Positions 12,201-21,880 of a stretch of DNA of 64,000 bases are shown piece by piece (positions within the stretch are counted from its first letter, which is position 1; each line of letters opens with the position of its first letter). Both the position numbers and the translations under genes were made by a program. The notes under the pieces were generated by a model. That model was not told where the DNA came from. It saw only the letters and a list, made by a program, of their open reading frames with translations, and did not search any database. This stretch comes from Holothuria scabra (lineage: Eukaryota; Echinodermata; Holothuroidea; Aspidochirotida; Holothuriidae): assembly GCA_037179385.1 (NCBI GenBank), contig CM074193.1:38279846-38343845 (forward strand), read 5' to 3'.

Positions 12201-15200
12201 CGAAGTTCATAACTGTGAATTTCAATACTTCCTGCCAAAATTACTGAATTTTCCTTTGAACAACCAAGATATGCAGAAACCACATCTGCTTCAGGCAGAG
12301 ATGAAATACTTACAGGACATTGATTCAGAATATTAATATCCCCATCAAGAGGGCTCCTCATTAAGAAAAATCGACTTTGTTCTTGCTGGTGCCTGTTGGC
12401 AACTGTTTTGGAAATGTTTTGGTAGTTATTGCACGCCCTTGCCCACCGTTTGAAACACTTGTGCTTACCTTCCTTTCTCATGCTTGAATACTGAGCAATA
12501 GGCCCTAAGAGACGGATTAGACGCGGATAATGAACAATGAAATGATGCTTTGGAGTCAAGTGCAGATTTTCATTGCAGGGCAAAAACAACTGATGATGGT
12601 CTCGTATTAAAGCCTTTAAATAAAATGTACCTTCCACACTAATGCTAGGTGCCATAACTATTTTGTATATATCCAGAAGTAATAAGAAAACTTCCCAATA
12701 GTCAGATGCTTCATCAACCAAATCACCGATAATAAGAGGTAAATACAGGGCAAGACATTTTACTTGGGCAGCTTTTTGTCCACTTGGACCTTGAGGATTT
12801 TTCAAAGATGAAGGCTGAATTGGACTAGGTTTATTCTTTTTGTCGACAAATCCGTAATTAAAAGACGAGATGCGATCATTAACATTTTGCAGAGTACAAT
12901 GGCCACCTTCAATCAAGCAGTTTATGGTAAGCTTTATTTCTAAGGGTATTATACCTTCCAAAAAGTCATGCATGACATCAGGGGCAAAATTTTCTGTCAC
13001 ATGGAAATTAACAAGTTCATTCAATATTGAAGATCTTTTTACTCCAGTTTGTGAAATATTTCCAATATTTAGATCATGCTCAAAGTTTTGTCTGTTTCTT
13101 AACAGAGCTGAATCTTCTACAGTACTGTGCTGAAGAACTCGCTTTTCAATTTTGCAGTAACGGCACGGATAATTTGCACTGAAGCTGCCAGAAAATCCTA
13201 ACATCTGATGTAGCCCCAAATTATCTCCAATAACTTGGAAAAGCAGAGGTTTGACAACTCCTCTATATGCATCACAATTTATTTGAATTCCAGTCCTCTC
13301 CAGTCCTTTCAAATCCTCCACTAATGCTGAAAGCACTGTATCAATACCATACTGTGCTATTAAGCCAGACTTTGCACAGGCAGCTAACAAGATGTTACTT
13401 AGAGATGCTTGATACCTTGCAGGCAAGCACAGTAAGCTTACATAAAACATACTAAGTTTGTTGACTCCCTTTTTCGAACCAAGTGGGTTACCAACTTCAA
13501 TATCATCATTGTACAACAATAAGGGAACAAGGGTTTCATTTTCCTTCCAAACATTTTCCTTGAAATACTTTCCATCGCGATATGTTTCCAATAGTGAATC
13601 ATTACGTAACTGCCCCTGCTGGAGAATAGCCTCCATTATTCCTTTTTGCTCCAAATGAGCTTTTAAAAGCCTCACAATTGGAACATATTGGTAAGAATCA
13701 GAGCATTCCTTTTGATAGATCCCTCCTGAGGCACTATCAGTTCTGGACAAAATACTTTTTCCAACCACCTTTTCTTCTGGCTTTATTAAGGTACCCTTTT
13801 CCTGAAAGTATTTATCCTGTTGATAAAGCGTTCTTAAACTGATGAACGGGTTCTTTAATTTGTTAAATTCTTGTGATAATGCCGAGAAATTGGCTTCATT
13901 TAAAAAATAATCATCTTCTCTCTTTTGCAAAACTCTACAAAATTTTTTTTGAAGATGTTCAACAATGGAACCTATCAGAATCTCAGTTTCTGAGATAACC
14001 TTTTCCACAAAAGAGAATGGCACTGATGATGCCTTCATGTTGGCAATAAAAAAAGCTACTGTTTGTGAAATGTCCTCCATAATTTCATCACTGCCGTCAT
14101 CTTGCTCATCACATTCCTCCATGGCAACATCTTCACACTGGGTATGCAATTCTTGCTCATCATTGTTACTTGCTGATGCTTCTCCTTCATGACCATCAGA
14201 CTTACCTGGTTCATGCATCTTCAGAAGATGCCTTTTGAATGATGACGTGTAAGAGAATGTGTCTGTACAGCCATCTTGACTGCAGATTATTCTGGTTCGG
14301 GTACCTGAATTAATCTGGTGATAATATTTCAGATGATTCAAGAAAGCTTTCACTCCACCATTAACTTGTCCCAAGCATTTGAAGCACAACATATTGCTGT
14401 TAGCGTTATAGTGTACAAGGGTTACTTGGTGTTGATAGTTATATCAGTGAGGCATACTCACATGTTGTTGCCACTTTGCCATGAACTTGACCCTGACTCC
14501 AACTTTGGGTAGCAGTTGTTTGATGTCATCTTCACTAAGAAGGCGAATAGCCTCCATATCAATGTCATTATCTGTTGACAGAAAAGTAAAAGAATGTTAA
14601 GTTTTATTTCATTGAAAAATTTTGTTTTCATTCCACAGCAACAATAAACATCTCAAATGCCTTGGCTGGTACAACTATCTGTCCAGTCCTGTGCACTCAG
14701 CCATATGTGGCAGCCTAAGCTATCTGTAGCCAAAAACTTTTGTCTTTCATTTTGCTTCACCATGCTTAAAGGGCCAAACCTCTCACCCCAAACTACAACT
14801 TTGGTACGGGGGCACCAAAATTCTCAATTGGCTCAGCACTTTGATTGGCAGCTAATTCAAACAATGCAGAGTACCAAACCTTATATTACACAGCGCACAT
14901 GTTCGAACTGTACTGAGAGTGTTTTGAAATGTATTGAGTTTTTCTATACTCACCTTGAAGCAATAAACTGAGACTGTATCTGGATGAGGATGAATTTCAG
15001 ACAATTGTGGGAGGGGCTTCAGTAAGAAGGTTAGGATAATTGGTACTGTTTGGGGTGAGAGAACTGAGCCTTTAACCAATTGAACAGGACTCAAGGCTGC
15101 GGCACCTTTCACTTCCATGTGTTGCTGAAAGGCCACCGATGTGCGATAAGTATGCTGCACATAGGGGATAGGCTAGGCCTAGGGCCTACATGCTGTTTCG

Positions 15201-15722
15201 ATTGCAGTAAAAAAGTTGGTTTCCTAACCTCAGTAATCTATTGTTCAAGTGAGGTAGCCTAGGCCTAGCCTAGGCCCCATATCAAGTGTCCAAAACCATT
15301 GCTGGAGGTCTATTATTAGCACTTCACCGAGCTTCTAGTCCACTTAGGCTAGGTTGCAAAAAATTACACGGTACTTAGGGCAGGATTGTAATCAAGACGC
15401 CCTCCACATGCTCTGCATACTGCATTTTAATATCTTCGGGCCTATACTTAAGGCCTATCATGCATTTCCCACTGTACGACTATGGCGCGCGGCCTAACTT
15501 TAACGTTAATGAAAGTATAGGCTAACCGTACATATGCTGGCCTACAGTATTGCCAGGCCTTTCGCTTGTGGCTCCGCGACTCTGTAAGTGTAAGACAAAA
15601 TGAGGAAATTAGCCTACAGCAACCAGAACTAAGGCCTGTCTGCTTTATATTAAAGATTTACCTGAAAATACTGCGATCAATTCCGACAGTCCCCATTCTT
15701 GTAAAAGATTCTCAACACTCAT
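3229..15722 (-). CDS. SAM-domain protein, 10 exons, 544 aa, probable second gene of the transposon
   Basis: Coding exons (minus strand, in order): 15662-15722, 14462-14571, 10035-10307, 8813-8955, 7734-7821, 7149-7257, 6628-6848, 5663-5825, 4805-4935, 3229-3564. Every junction has GT/AG borders, and phases join with no frame break to a TAA stop at 3229-3231. Residues 1-57 form a SAM-like domain (start MSVENLLQEWGLSEL, then LLSEDDIKQLLPKVG). SAM domains are protein-protein oligomerisation modules. A Ser/Asp/Pro-rich linker (about 58-148) follows. Next come blocks I recall from a multi-copy, uncharacterised SAM protein family of fish and invertebrates: KSALAESIVRSFPCLRDP, RRPATGYLEEHLRYIRKKM, EKIDWMKTNSEP and the C-terminal CYKAHFVLDIQF...GVWDFIQTIVYE. 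No catalytic motif was seen. The transposase ORF sits in intron 2. It could be a host gene, but it lies wholly between the CACTG ends. Family recognition is from memory of sequence pattern only. Confidence 0.8.
7657..7680. repeat. (AT)n microsatellite
   Basis: A short AT dinucleotide run in the intron between exons 5 and 6 of the SAM gene. Confidence 0.7.
10809..11116. mobile_element. TTAA-flanked MITE, family 1, copy a
   Basis: 308 bp including TTAA at both borders. The ends are inverted: left AGGGACAATCCTCTCACCCC, right ...GGGATGAGAAAATTGGGCCT. The interior carries 'caattggctcag' and 'tgtgggaggggctt', shared with copies at 14766-15075, 47514-47781, 56168-56453 and a remnant at 50395-50590. 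TTAA duplications suggest piggyBac-type mobilisation. It lies in intron 2 of the SAM gene, inside the CACTG element. Confidence 0.65.
11918..14392 (-). CDS. C2H2 zinc-finger, EnSpm/CACTA-like transposase, intact 824-aa ORF
   Basis: A single uninterrupted ORF. Two C2H2 fingers lie at the N-terminus: C3/C6/H20/H25 and C37/C42/H55/H60. They are followed by an acidic linker (about 70-110). The core contains LLLYNDDIEVGNPLGSKKG (291-309), IGDNLGLHQMLGF (388-400), a CRYC knuckle (410-413), ENFAPDVMHDFLEG (467-480), LTPKHHFIVHYPRLI (612-626) and MRKEGKH (638-644). The spacing of DVMH and the later acidic MRxEgKH block parallels the catalytic core of the plant CACTA Transposase_21 family. Candidate acidic residues are D296/D297 or D390, D472 or D476, and E641. 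The expected role is DNA cleavage and transfer of the element, with the fingers binding subterminal repeats. It sits on the same strand inside intron 2 of the SAM gene, 69 bp downstream of that gene's exon 2. Start at 14392 chosen because upstream is not clearly coding; an acceptor-like TAACAG lies 4 bp upstream. Assignment to EnSpm is by motif logic, not alignment. Confidence 0.8.
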   Translation of the reverse strand: MLCFKCLGQVNGGVKAFLNHLKYYHQINSGTRTRIICSQDGCTDTFSYTSSFKRHLLKMHEPGKSDGHEGEASASNNDEQELHTQCEDVAMEECDEQDDGSDEIMEDISQTVAFFIANMKASSVPFSFVEKVISETEILIGSIVEHLQKKFCRVLQKREDDYFLNEANFSALSQEFNKLKNPFISLRTLYQQDKYFQEKGTLIKPEEKVVGKSILSRTDSASGGIYQKECSDSYQYVPIVRLLKAHLEQKGIMEAILQQGQLRNDSLLETYRDGKYFKENVWKENETLVPLLLYNDDIEVGNPLGSKKGVNKLSMFYVSLLCLPARYQASLSNILLAACAKSGLIAQYGIDTVLSALVEDLKGLERTGIQINCDAYRGVVKPLLFQVIGDNLGLHQMLGFSGSFSANYPCRYCKIEKRVLQHSTVEDSALLRNRQNFEHDLNIGNISQTGVKRSSILNELVNFHVTENFAPDVMHDFLEGIIPLEIKLTINCLIEGGHCTLQNVNDRISSFNYGFVDKKNKPSPIQPSSLKNPQGPSGQKAAQVKCLALYLPLIIGDLVDEASDYWEVFLLLLDIYKIVMAPSISVEGTFYLKALIRDHHQLFLPCNENLHLTPKHHFIVHYPRLIRLLGPIAQYSSMRKEGKHKCFKRWARACNNYQNISKTVANRHQQEQSRFFLMRSPLDGDINILNQCPVSISSLPEADVVSAYLGCSKENSVILAGSIEIHSYELRPNCMVVSSWDEDGPKFAKVEKVLIWEQKVFLILCIWKTVFFNRHRHAYAIEESAEPLAVKNVFDLLSCRPLHLVKCHSMEDQSWYIITTFNLI
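14766..15075. mobile_element. TTAA-flanked MITE, family 1, copy b
   Basis: 310 bp with TTAA at each border. Left AGGGCCAAACCTCTCACCCC, right TTTGGGGTGAGAGAACTGAGCCT. It is highly similar to 10809-11116 in the same orientation and lies in intron 1 of the SAM gene. Confidence 0.7.
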
Positions 15723-16079
15723 GATTGATTTGGATGAAATAAATTCCGCACTCGCTTTCGACCGGATCTGTTGTCACTTCGTTGCGCGAGCAATGTGGCT
15801 GCCTGCTGCAAGCATGACAATTGGTTAAAAGTTCTTACAGTGTTGGGGAAATGTGCCACACTTTCGAGAGCAGAACTAAGAGTCTTACTCAACTAATTGG
15901 GAAAAAATATTTGTGTTTAACAAATGGTTAATTTTTTTAAATTGGCCTTAACCAACAGTTGTTTAAAAAAAAAATCCTTCGTTTCGTGACAGTTTTTACC
16001 ACTTATTAGGTAATATATGCCCAATCTTGTTAGGTAGAGTACCGTACCCAACAAAAATTTACCCAGCGTTTTAACAGTG
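15723..16079 (-). promoter_or_regulatory. Right terminal region of the CACTG element; probable promoter side
   Basis: Both internal genes read leftward from here, so their promoter should lie between the first ATG (15722) and the end at 16079. The stretch holds TTAGGTAA/TTGGGTA-like motifs in both orientations between 15890 and 16075. No clear TATA box was found. Placement of the promoter is inferred from gene direction. Confidence 0.35.
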
Positions 16080-16560
16080 TGGCGTGAAGTGTGCGTAAAC
16101 CCGTCGTGACTGCGTGCCATGTCGGGACGAAAATTTTGAAATGTTCAAAATTTTGGTCACGACAAAATGTCTCGACCGGGTCGTGAACTATGCGCAAACT
16201 GTTCGTGAACTCGTCGGGACGATGCGGAAGGATGCGTGCCATTGCATGGCAGTGCGCGCCATGTCACGACTGTCACGAACTGCCGCGAATAGTTCACGAA
16301 CAGCTCACGTCGAGTTCAAGAGTAGTTCACGACATGTTCACGAATTGATGCGCGTCGTAGCGTGGCCGTGTCTTCCCACTGACAGGGTCACGTGTACTTC
16401 ACGCATTGATGGCACGAGCAGTTTACGAATAGTTTACGCACTTCACGAACAGTTCGCGCATTGCACGAGCAGTTCACGACGAGCTCACGAGCAGTTCACG
16501 AATAGATCCCGAGCAGTTCACGACTACTGCGCGACAGTGGCGCTCTCGTCGGTGCGGGAC
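16080..16560. repeat. CpG-rich degenerate 'agttcacgan' short-period repeat
   Basis: Many near-copies of a 10-14 bp unit around gttcacga/gagcagttcacga and its complement cgtgaac, unusually GC- and CpG-rich for this window. The 163-codon open frame through it is made of repetitive R/S/H codons and is not judged a gene. Similar words (cgtgcc, gtcgtaaac) stand just left of 538, so the CACTG element may have inserted in this repeat. Confidence 0.55.
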
Positions 16561-16704
16561 AAAGATATTTTAAACATAGATACCAAACTTAAAATGGCGC
16601 AGTGACTCCTCATGGAGACCGATTCGGAGGGGCGGAAGTGCTGATCACTGATCAGTGTATGGATAGGAGTTTGGTATCTATGTTTATAATATCTTTGGTG
16701 TGGG
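16556..16704. mobile_element. Short palindromic MITE
   Basis: Left arm GACAAAGATATT...CATAGATACCAAACT; right arm AGTTTGGTATCTATG...AATATCTTTG. Nearly perfect inverted arms of about 30 bp flank a core containing 'ggaggggcggaagtgctgat'. It could fold as a hairpin. Confidence 0.6.
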
Positions 16705-16705
16705 G

Positions 16706-17374
16706 CAAAGATGTTAAAAACATAGAAACCAAACTCCCATCCCTTAACTGGTAGACGCGCTGACTCCTCACGGAGGCTCAATCGGAGGGGCGGAAGTATT
16801 CATTTAACATGCGCTCAGTTCTATTCGGTTATCTGCATGCACAATTGTGCATGCGTAACAGAAAATTCCATTGTGACGAGATGTCAACGTGCAGGCATTT
16901 TCAAAACAAGTTCTGTACGCGCACAATGAATTTCTGCGTGTGACGTCGTACTTGACACGTACTTTCGCGCGCTTGGAAAAAGAACGCAGTAGTTGATTTT
17001 GTGTTATAAGCGCGTAAGAATGTGAAGGCGGGCATAGATGTGCGCTTGTGAAGATACCATAGAAACTGACCTATCAGTAAGTCAATAAACTTCAAACCAG
17101 GCGTTGTGCGTTAATGTCCAAATGTTCTTAAGAAGGAAGCCTCGAAAAAGTCTTAAACTGTTTCATGTAAGTGAATTTATTGAAGAACGTCGTTTGCAAG
17201 AATTGCAATGTTTTAAAATCACATGTATTTATACTACCGGAAGATACCAATTTGCCTGTTGGCCCCCAAAGCGACTGATCAGTGATCAGCACTTCCGCCC
17301 CTCTGATTCGGCCTCCATGAGGAGTCGCCGCGCCATTTTTAGTTTGGATCTATTTTTATAATATCTTTGGTGCG
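16706..17374. mobile_element. Longer relative of the preceding MITE (669 bp)
   Basis: It starts CAAAGATGTTAAAAACATAG and ends TTTATAATATCTTTG. Subterminal blocks gactcctcacggaggc...ggaggggcggaagt and acttccgcccctctgattcgg are inverted copies of each other and match the shorter element at 16556. No transposase was recognised inside. Confidence 0.55.
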
Positions 17375-17378
17375 AGGG

Positions 17379-17387
17379 TATATATAG
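17379..17387 (+). promoter_or_regulatory. TATA box candidate
   Basis: TATATATAG lies about 70 bp upstream of the ATG at 17457, in a GC-richer setting just outside the right end of the 16706-17374 MITE. Spacing suits a transcription start near 17410. No transcript evidence. Confidence 0.4.
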
Positions 17388-17456
17388 GGCTTCCTAGACA
17401 CTGCTGGCCATTCCAGAGATCGCGAGCGAAGAGACAACTTATATCACAGAGACAGA

Positions 17457-17603
17457 ATGCCTAAAACAAAGCAGACACGAGGAAGAGCAAAACAGAGGAG
17501 GCCAGAAGCCGACAGGCCAGAGGCAGAGACCGCTGAGAGAGATCATTCTCCCCAGTCATCCATATCAAGTGTCGATGTTATCCCGGAGACACAGCAGATC
17601 TGA
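17457..17603 (+). CDS. Small basic/acidic ORF of 48 codons, unknown
   Basis: Opens MPKTKQTRGRAKQRRPEA and ends in a TGA at 17601-17603. It is rich in R, K, E and Q, with no recognised domain. A TATA box stands upstream. The ORF runs into a Harbinger transposase fragment of opposite orientation, so it may be the truncated first part of a mobile-element gene cut by that junction. Function unknown. Confidence 0.3.
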   Translation: MPKTKQTRGRAKQRRPEADRPEAETAERDHSPQSSISSVDVIPETQQI

Positions 17604-17872
17604 AGGCGAGGGGTTAACTTCTCAACCAACTCTTGGAACAGGTCAGGTGTGATTCTGAGGTAATTTTTGTAGCCCCTTTGATCTTCCTTGTGGAGTTCAG
17701 TCAGTAGACTGTCATACTGTCCAAACTCGTACCCTCTGGTCAACCATTCCCTGACCCACACTTTCCTTTTTGTGTCTTTCTTCGAGGTGGGGTTGCCTTT
17801 TCTTGCTCTTCTGCCTCTTCCAGCCTTTTCTGCTGCATCTTCTCTTCTCTGCAATGATTGTGTCTCTGGCAT
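17595..17872 (-). pseudogene. PIF/Harbinger transposase N-terminal fragment
   Basis: Minus-strand translation contains KVWVREWLTRGYEFGQYDSL followed by LLTELHKEDQRGYKNYLRI, then TPDLFQELVEKLTPRL. This is the usual N-terminal block of Harbinger (DDE_Tnp_4) transposases. The similarity ends near 17597 before any catalytic DDE residue, so only about 75 residues remain and it cannot be active. A basic lysine-rich segment precedes it. Confidence 0.6.
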
Positions 17873-17959
17873 TCAGCATGTTGTCTCTTCCACAGCCAAT
17901 CCAAAAACGACCAGGCGTTGGGGAAGCCCCTTTTTTATATGGCATGCCCAAGTCGGCAC

Positions 17960-20670
17960 GACACCGTCCGAAATAAAACTAGGGCTGGATAATAGTCTAG
18001 GTCTGCACCGGAACTAGGATCCGGCGGGAACCCAAATTTTGCCAAGTTCCGCTTCCGGCCGGATCCATTTAAAAGTACCTGGCCGGAACTTCAGACTTGC
18101 TCCAAGTCACATTCTATATCACTAACAGGCAAATTAAAAAATCTGAGGGTTTCCCAAGTTCTTTTTATCGCCCGTTTAACTAACAGTTAAAAGTATATAA
18201 TGTGTCAACAACATGTAAAGTGTCTTCCACTCTGGGGTAAAATTCGAAGGGGGCAACAACTACAGTAGTCTGGGTCAATGAAAAAAGATTGGTTGGGGCC
18301 AAACTAGCAAAGGGGCATGTACATGTTTATTTCTTCCAAATAAAAATGCAAGAAAACACACTCTCAAGAACTCCCATAGCTCTGAGGTCCTCTTCCTTTT
18401 TCTTAAAGTTAAAATATTAAAATGAGAAACAAGCAACCGAATGCCAAGTTTTGATTCATCATAGAGTAAAGATGATATCTATGCTTGATTAGGAAAGCGG
18501 CACCCGGGGAGTCGCTCAAATTCTATTATTACGCTGTACAGTATGGCTCATTCCCTTCATTATATATCACATGTACATTTTTTTTTAAGTTTAAGGTACC
18601 GACTGTTTGGTGGGCCATTTGTGGGAGAATGTGTCTAAAATTGATTCTTGATTGAAAGTCCATACCTCTACAACAAAAGAATCTGAATGTCTCTGGGAGA
18701 AAACTGGAAATCGATGGGAGCATGCACAGTCATTCACCTCACGTCAATCAAATAGAAGTGTATATGGAGTGTAAACTGTGGTAACTGCGAGCAAGGCTAA
18801 CCGAATTCTTTTTTTTTTTTCAATCTTAATTGTGAAACTGTAGACGGCGCTCCAAGCGCGCCGACATTTCTGTCCCTTTTTTTTTTCCAGTGCCCATCGG
18901 GCTTCAATACATAGTACCGTATATCCTATAAAGACATTACAAAGGTTGTCGAGTTACGACATTACCGTTAAGCCCTTCGTTAGTTCTAATATCCCTCTAG
19001 AGGACAAGTTGAATAATTTGCTCAACGCATGGAGTTGCTTAAAGCATCTATTACACATGACGTATGGAAATTTTATGATCCTTAACATTTAGACGCAATA
19101 ATCCTGTAACCTATGGCTTCAAAATATAATTATTAGTCCTTTCTCATGTTCAAATGTACTATAATTGCATCGCATTGAAATCAGAGGCAATTACCTTTGA
19201 ATTTTTTGTAAGCAATGAGAGAGAAAATTCTACATCTTTTTGCACGTGCACTGTCATTAGGCAGTTAATTAATCGTATTAATTCTTGGACACAAGACGAA
19301 GTGTTACAGACGTTTTTCTACTCAAAAAATGTCTTATTTTAGGTTACCATGGTTATAGCACAGACGTTCGAGCACTTAATTACATAGCTATTATATTTAA
19401 AATATCACATCTGTAAATGTAGACTTGCCTGTAATACCCATCTCCTTTTCTTAAATGAACTAAAGGAATTTTCGTAGGTGGAGAAATATGTCAGCTGTGT
19501 TAATTTAAATAAAGGTCTTTTTCTTCCTGTGGAAAAACCGCTATGTTAGGTGTTTTTTGCATTGCAAGGTGGTGGTGGGGGGAGGGGGGGGTTCTAACCC
19601 CCAAAACCCTCCCCGTGGCTACGCCACTGCCGTGAGTAAGAAATCAATTTAACACTGTAAGAATATATGCATGATGATGTATGTATTTTCCATTTGAGTT
19701 TGGGTTATTTTTCGAGAAAAAAAAAAAACAATTTACAGTACCTGATTTGTTCTCTAAACGTAAACCAATGATCGCAATCATTCGAAAACGTTAGGTGCCA
19801 GTCGCTTAGCTATTATTTCACTGTAAGGGGGTGGGGTTGGGGCGAACGCTCAAGGGGGCAAAATATTATGAAGTTTAGTGCTGCGTGTCAATTCGACGAT
19901 CATAAATGATCATTTGCTAACACAGAAATATGCAAGCACAACATAAATGATTATTACTTTTCTTTCCTTTTTAAAACTGCCATCATTGAAATTCAAGTCG
20001 CCGAGGCTTCTGTTAAAAAATCTCAAAAATCTTTTGCTGGTGAAATAATATCGGTTATGTGCAGCACTTATACCCATTCTCGTTCTTTGCATATGGTAGG
20101 TCTTCAGATTGACTGAAGAAAGCTATTAAGAAGACGATAAGATTTTGGATTGTGAGAAACGGGTTGTATCTTGGTGGATTTTTTCTTGGGAGAGGGGGCA
20201 AAATGTGGTCTTGAATTAATTTTGGGAGAATTGCCGCACCCTCACCCCCCTCCGGCTACGCCACTGTTAGGTGCGTCTACATTTTGGGTACTTCTACATT
20301 TTGCATCCTCTTATTAACCTCTACAAAAACACTTTCTCAGCCCCCATTATGAAGAACTGGTAAGGCCAATGTGCCACAATAAATTTAATAAGAATTTACT
20401 CAAATGTAAGTTACTTACGACATAACAGGGCAAGGGCAGTCGCCTTAAACTATTTGTACAGAAACTTTTTAATCTGGATTTTTCTCGTTACAATTATTAT
20501 CGTGATACACAAATTATATAACGTGTGAACGCATTCTTACTCCTTGATCATTAAAAGAGAAGGACAAAAAAAAAAAAAAAATTAAAAGTTTTCAACCAAG
20601 GTAGCCAAGTTGAATATTTTATCCGGCCATACTCATATTTTTCAATGAATAAAATTTGTTATAAAACTGT
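17960..20670. other. Gene-free stretch
   Basis: About 2.7 kb with only short low-quality open frames. It contains two isolated GGCTACGCCACTG ends (19629 and 20266) with G- or C-rich neighbours, a remnant of the family-2 TTAA MITE near 20430, and poly-A/T runs. No exon or RNA gene was supported. Confidence 0.4.
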
Positions 20671-20683
20671 AAAATACTTTCTC

Positions 20684-20975
20684 AAAACCTTTTGAGGCCG
20701 GCTACTGTAGGGAGGATATACCCTGTATCGCCCATTACAATTGAAATTACAATATTTGACTTAGATGAAAACTTAATCAAATCCCGGGCAAATTCACCTC
20801 CGAATAAAGCAATCTGGGGATTTAAAACATTCACATTTACACTAGCTCTGTCAAAAATATTTTGTTTAGAACGCCAAATATCCTGGACATAATAGCAATC
20901 AAAAATAGATGATAAATAGTTTTTTCCTATAAGAGGCAAAAGTTACATTTTTGAGTTAATAATCTAAACTTTGCA
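20684..20975 (-). pseudogene. LINE ORF2 3' fragment (zf-RVT-like)
   Basis: Across one or more frame breaks, the minus strand reads KCNFCLL...KTIYHLFFDCYYVQDIW, followed by VLNPQIALFGGEF. A C-x2-C...H-x-FFxC box followed by VQDIW is typical of the zinc-binding module after non-LTR reverse transcriptases. Stop codons and frameshifts show it is dead. The clade cannot be told from this piece. Confidence 0.5.
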
Positions 20976-21637
20976 TAAATATAGGAGTTTGCAGCGACTA
21001 TTCAGCGAAGAATTCGTTACTGAAACCACCAAAGTTTTGTGTCTAGATATGTCACGTAAATGGAATAATGTTAAACAATACAAAGACCAGTGTTTGCTAG
21101 GAAAAAAGAAAAAATCTTCACACCATCTTAAAAATGACTTATTTAGGTGTTTCCAAGGTTGTGTCAAGACCTTATACTCGACTTTACTAGTTACTGTAGC
21201 TGGACACTTCTTAGCAATTAACACATTTTGATAAAATTAAATGGTGCACTGACAATATTATGAGCCGTTCGAAGTAAAACTGTCGATGAAAATTTACCTT
21301 ACGACGCAAAAGTGCTCTAAAGAATAACTAGGAATCTAAAAATTCTGAATAAATTCATTTTAAGGGGAAAACCTCACCCCTGTGAGATTCTAGGTCATAA
21401 ACAAATTTTACCACTCTTCAATTCAATCCAATGGTTTTAACGAACAAAATTGTTCCCAACTTGGATTTGACTATTGTTTCAAAAAGGTAGTGGTGAGATG
21501 TCTCTCGTGTCAATAACCGGATTATTCGCATCCACGAAAATGCCCACTCAGCCACCGGTCTTCATCCGAAGAATCATGATAACGCTTATTACAGATATTA
21601 CAGGTATTAGTGATTAACGACATTAAAGTGGCGATGA

Positions 21638-21880
21638 TTAAAGGGCAAGAGCAGTCGCTCAAACATATTTTGAAGCAAGAGCCAAATCTTAGTTTTCGTC
21701 CTATTTCTTTATAAAAAAACTTTACAATTCTTGATTACATCAATATTGCATATTCAAGTTGGACCAAACAGCTGAAGCAGCAACTCCGATTAATTTTCAC
21801 ATCTGAAGAAGAAAAAAAGTCTGTTACATGGCTTTCAAGAGTCAAACATGAAACAGGACAGTGTACGGTACATCATGCTT
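21638..21880. mobile_element. TTAA MITE, family 2, decayed inverted copy
   Basis: Starts TTAAAGGGCAAGAGCAGTCG. Matches the reverse complement of 26442-26703 (shared 'ggcaggagcaggtc' ends, 'cttcaaatgtgaaat', 'gacagtctac'-like blocks). The distal end is degraded. Confidence 0.4.

Larger units (their letters stand above)
538..16079 (-). mobile_element. Putative autonomous EnSpm/CACTA-like transposon, about 15.5 kb, CACTG ends, two genes
   Basis: The left end at 538 reads CACTGTTAAAAATGTTGGGC. The right end, read on the minus strand from 16079, begins CACTGTTAAAACGCTGGGTA. That gives a perfect 11-bp terminal inverted repeat followed by TTGGG(C/T)A subterminal motifs on both sides. The flanks are ...aaacTG before 538 and TGgcgtg after 16079, compatible with a 2-bp TG duplication. 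Both flanks look like the same CpG-rich 'cgtgcc/gtaaac' repeat, as expected if the element split it. The interior holds an EnSpm-like transposase ORF and a 10-exon SAM-domain gene, both leftward, both wholly inside the ends. CACTA/EnSpm elements are known for CACT(A/G) termini and subterminal repeats. Membership of the SAM gene in the element is inference; the short inverted repeat could be coincidental. Confidence 0.65.

Noticed and set aside
14399..14462. SAM exon 2 spliced to the transposase ORF through a 60-bp intron (a SAM-transposase fusion)
   Set aside because: The available acceptor (TAACAG|CAATATG) would join in the wrong phase, and read-through meets TGA after four codons.
16114..16605. 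163-codon plus-strand frame
   Set aside because: Composed of the short 'gttcacga' repeat; no domain and no initiation or splice context.
20964..21231. 86-codon frames on both strands next to the LINE fragment
   Set aside because: Mirror frames without recognisable RT motifs; neither could be tied to the LINE piece.
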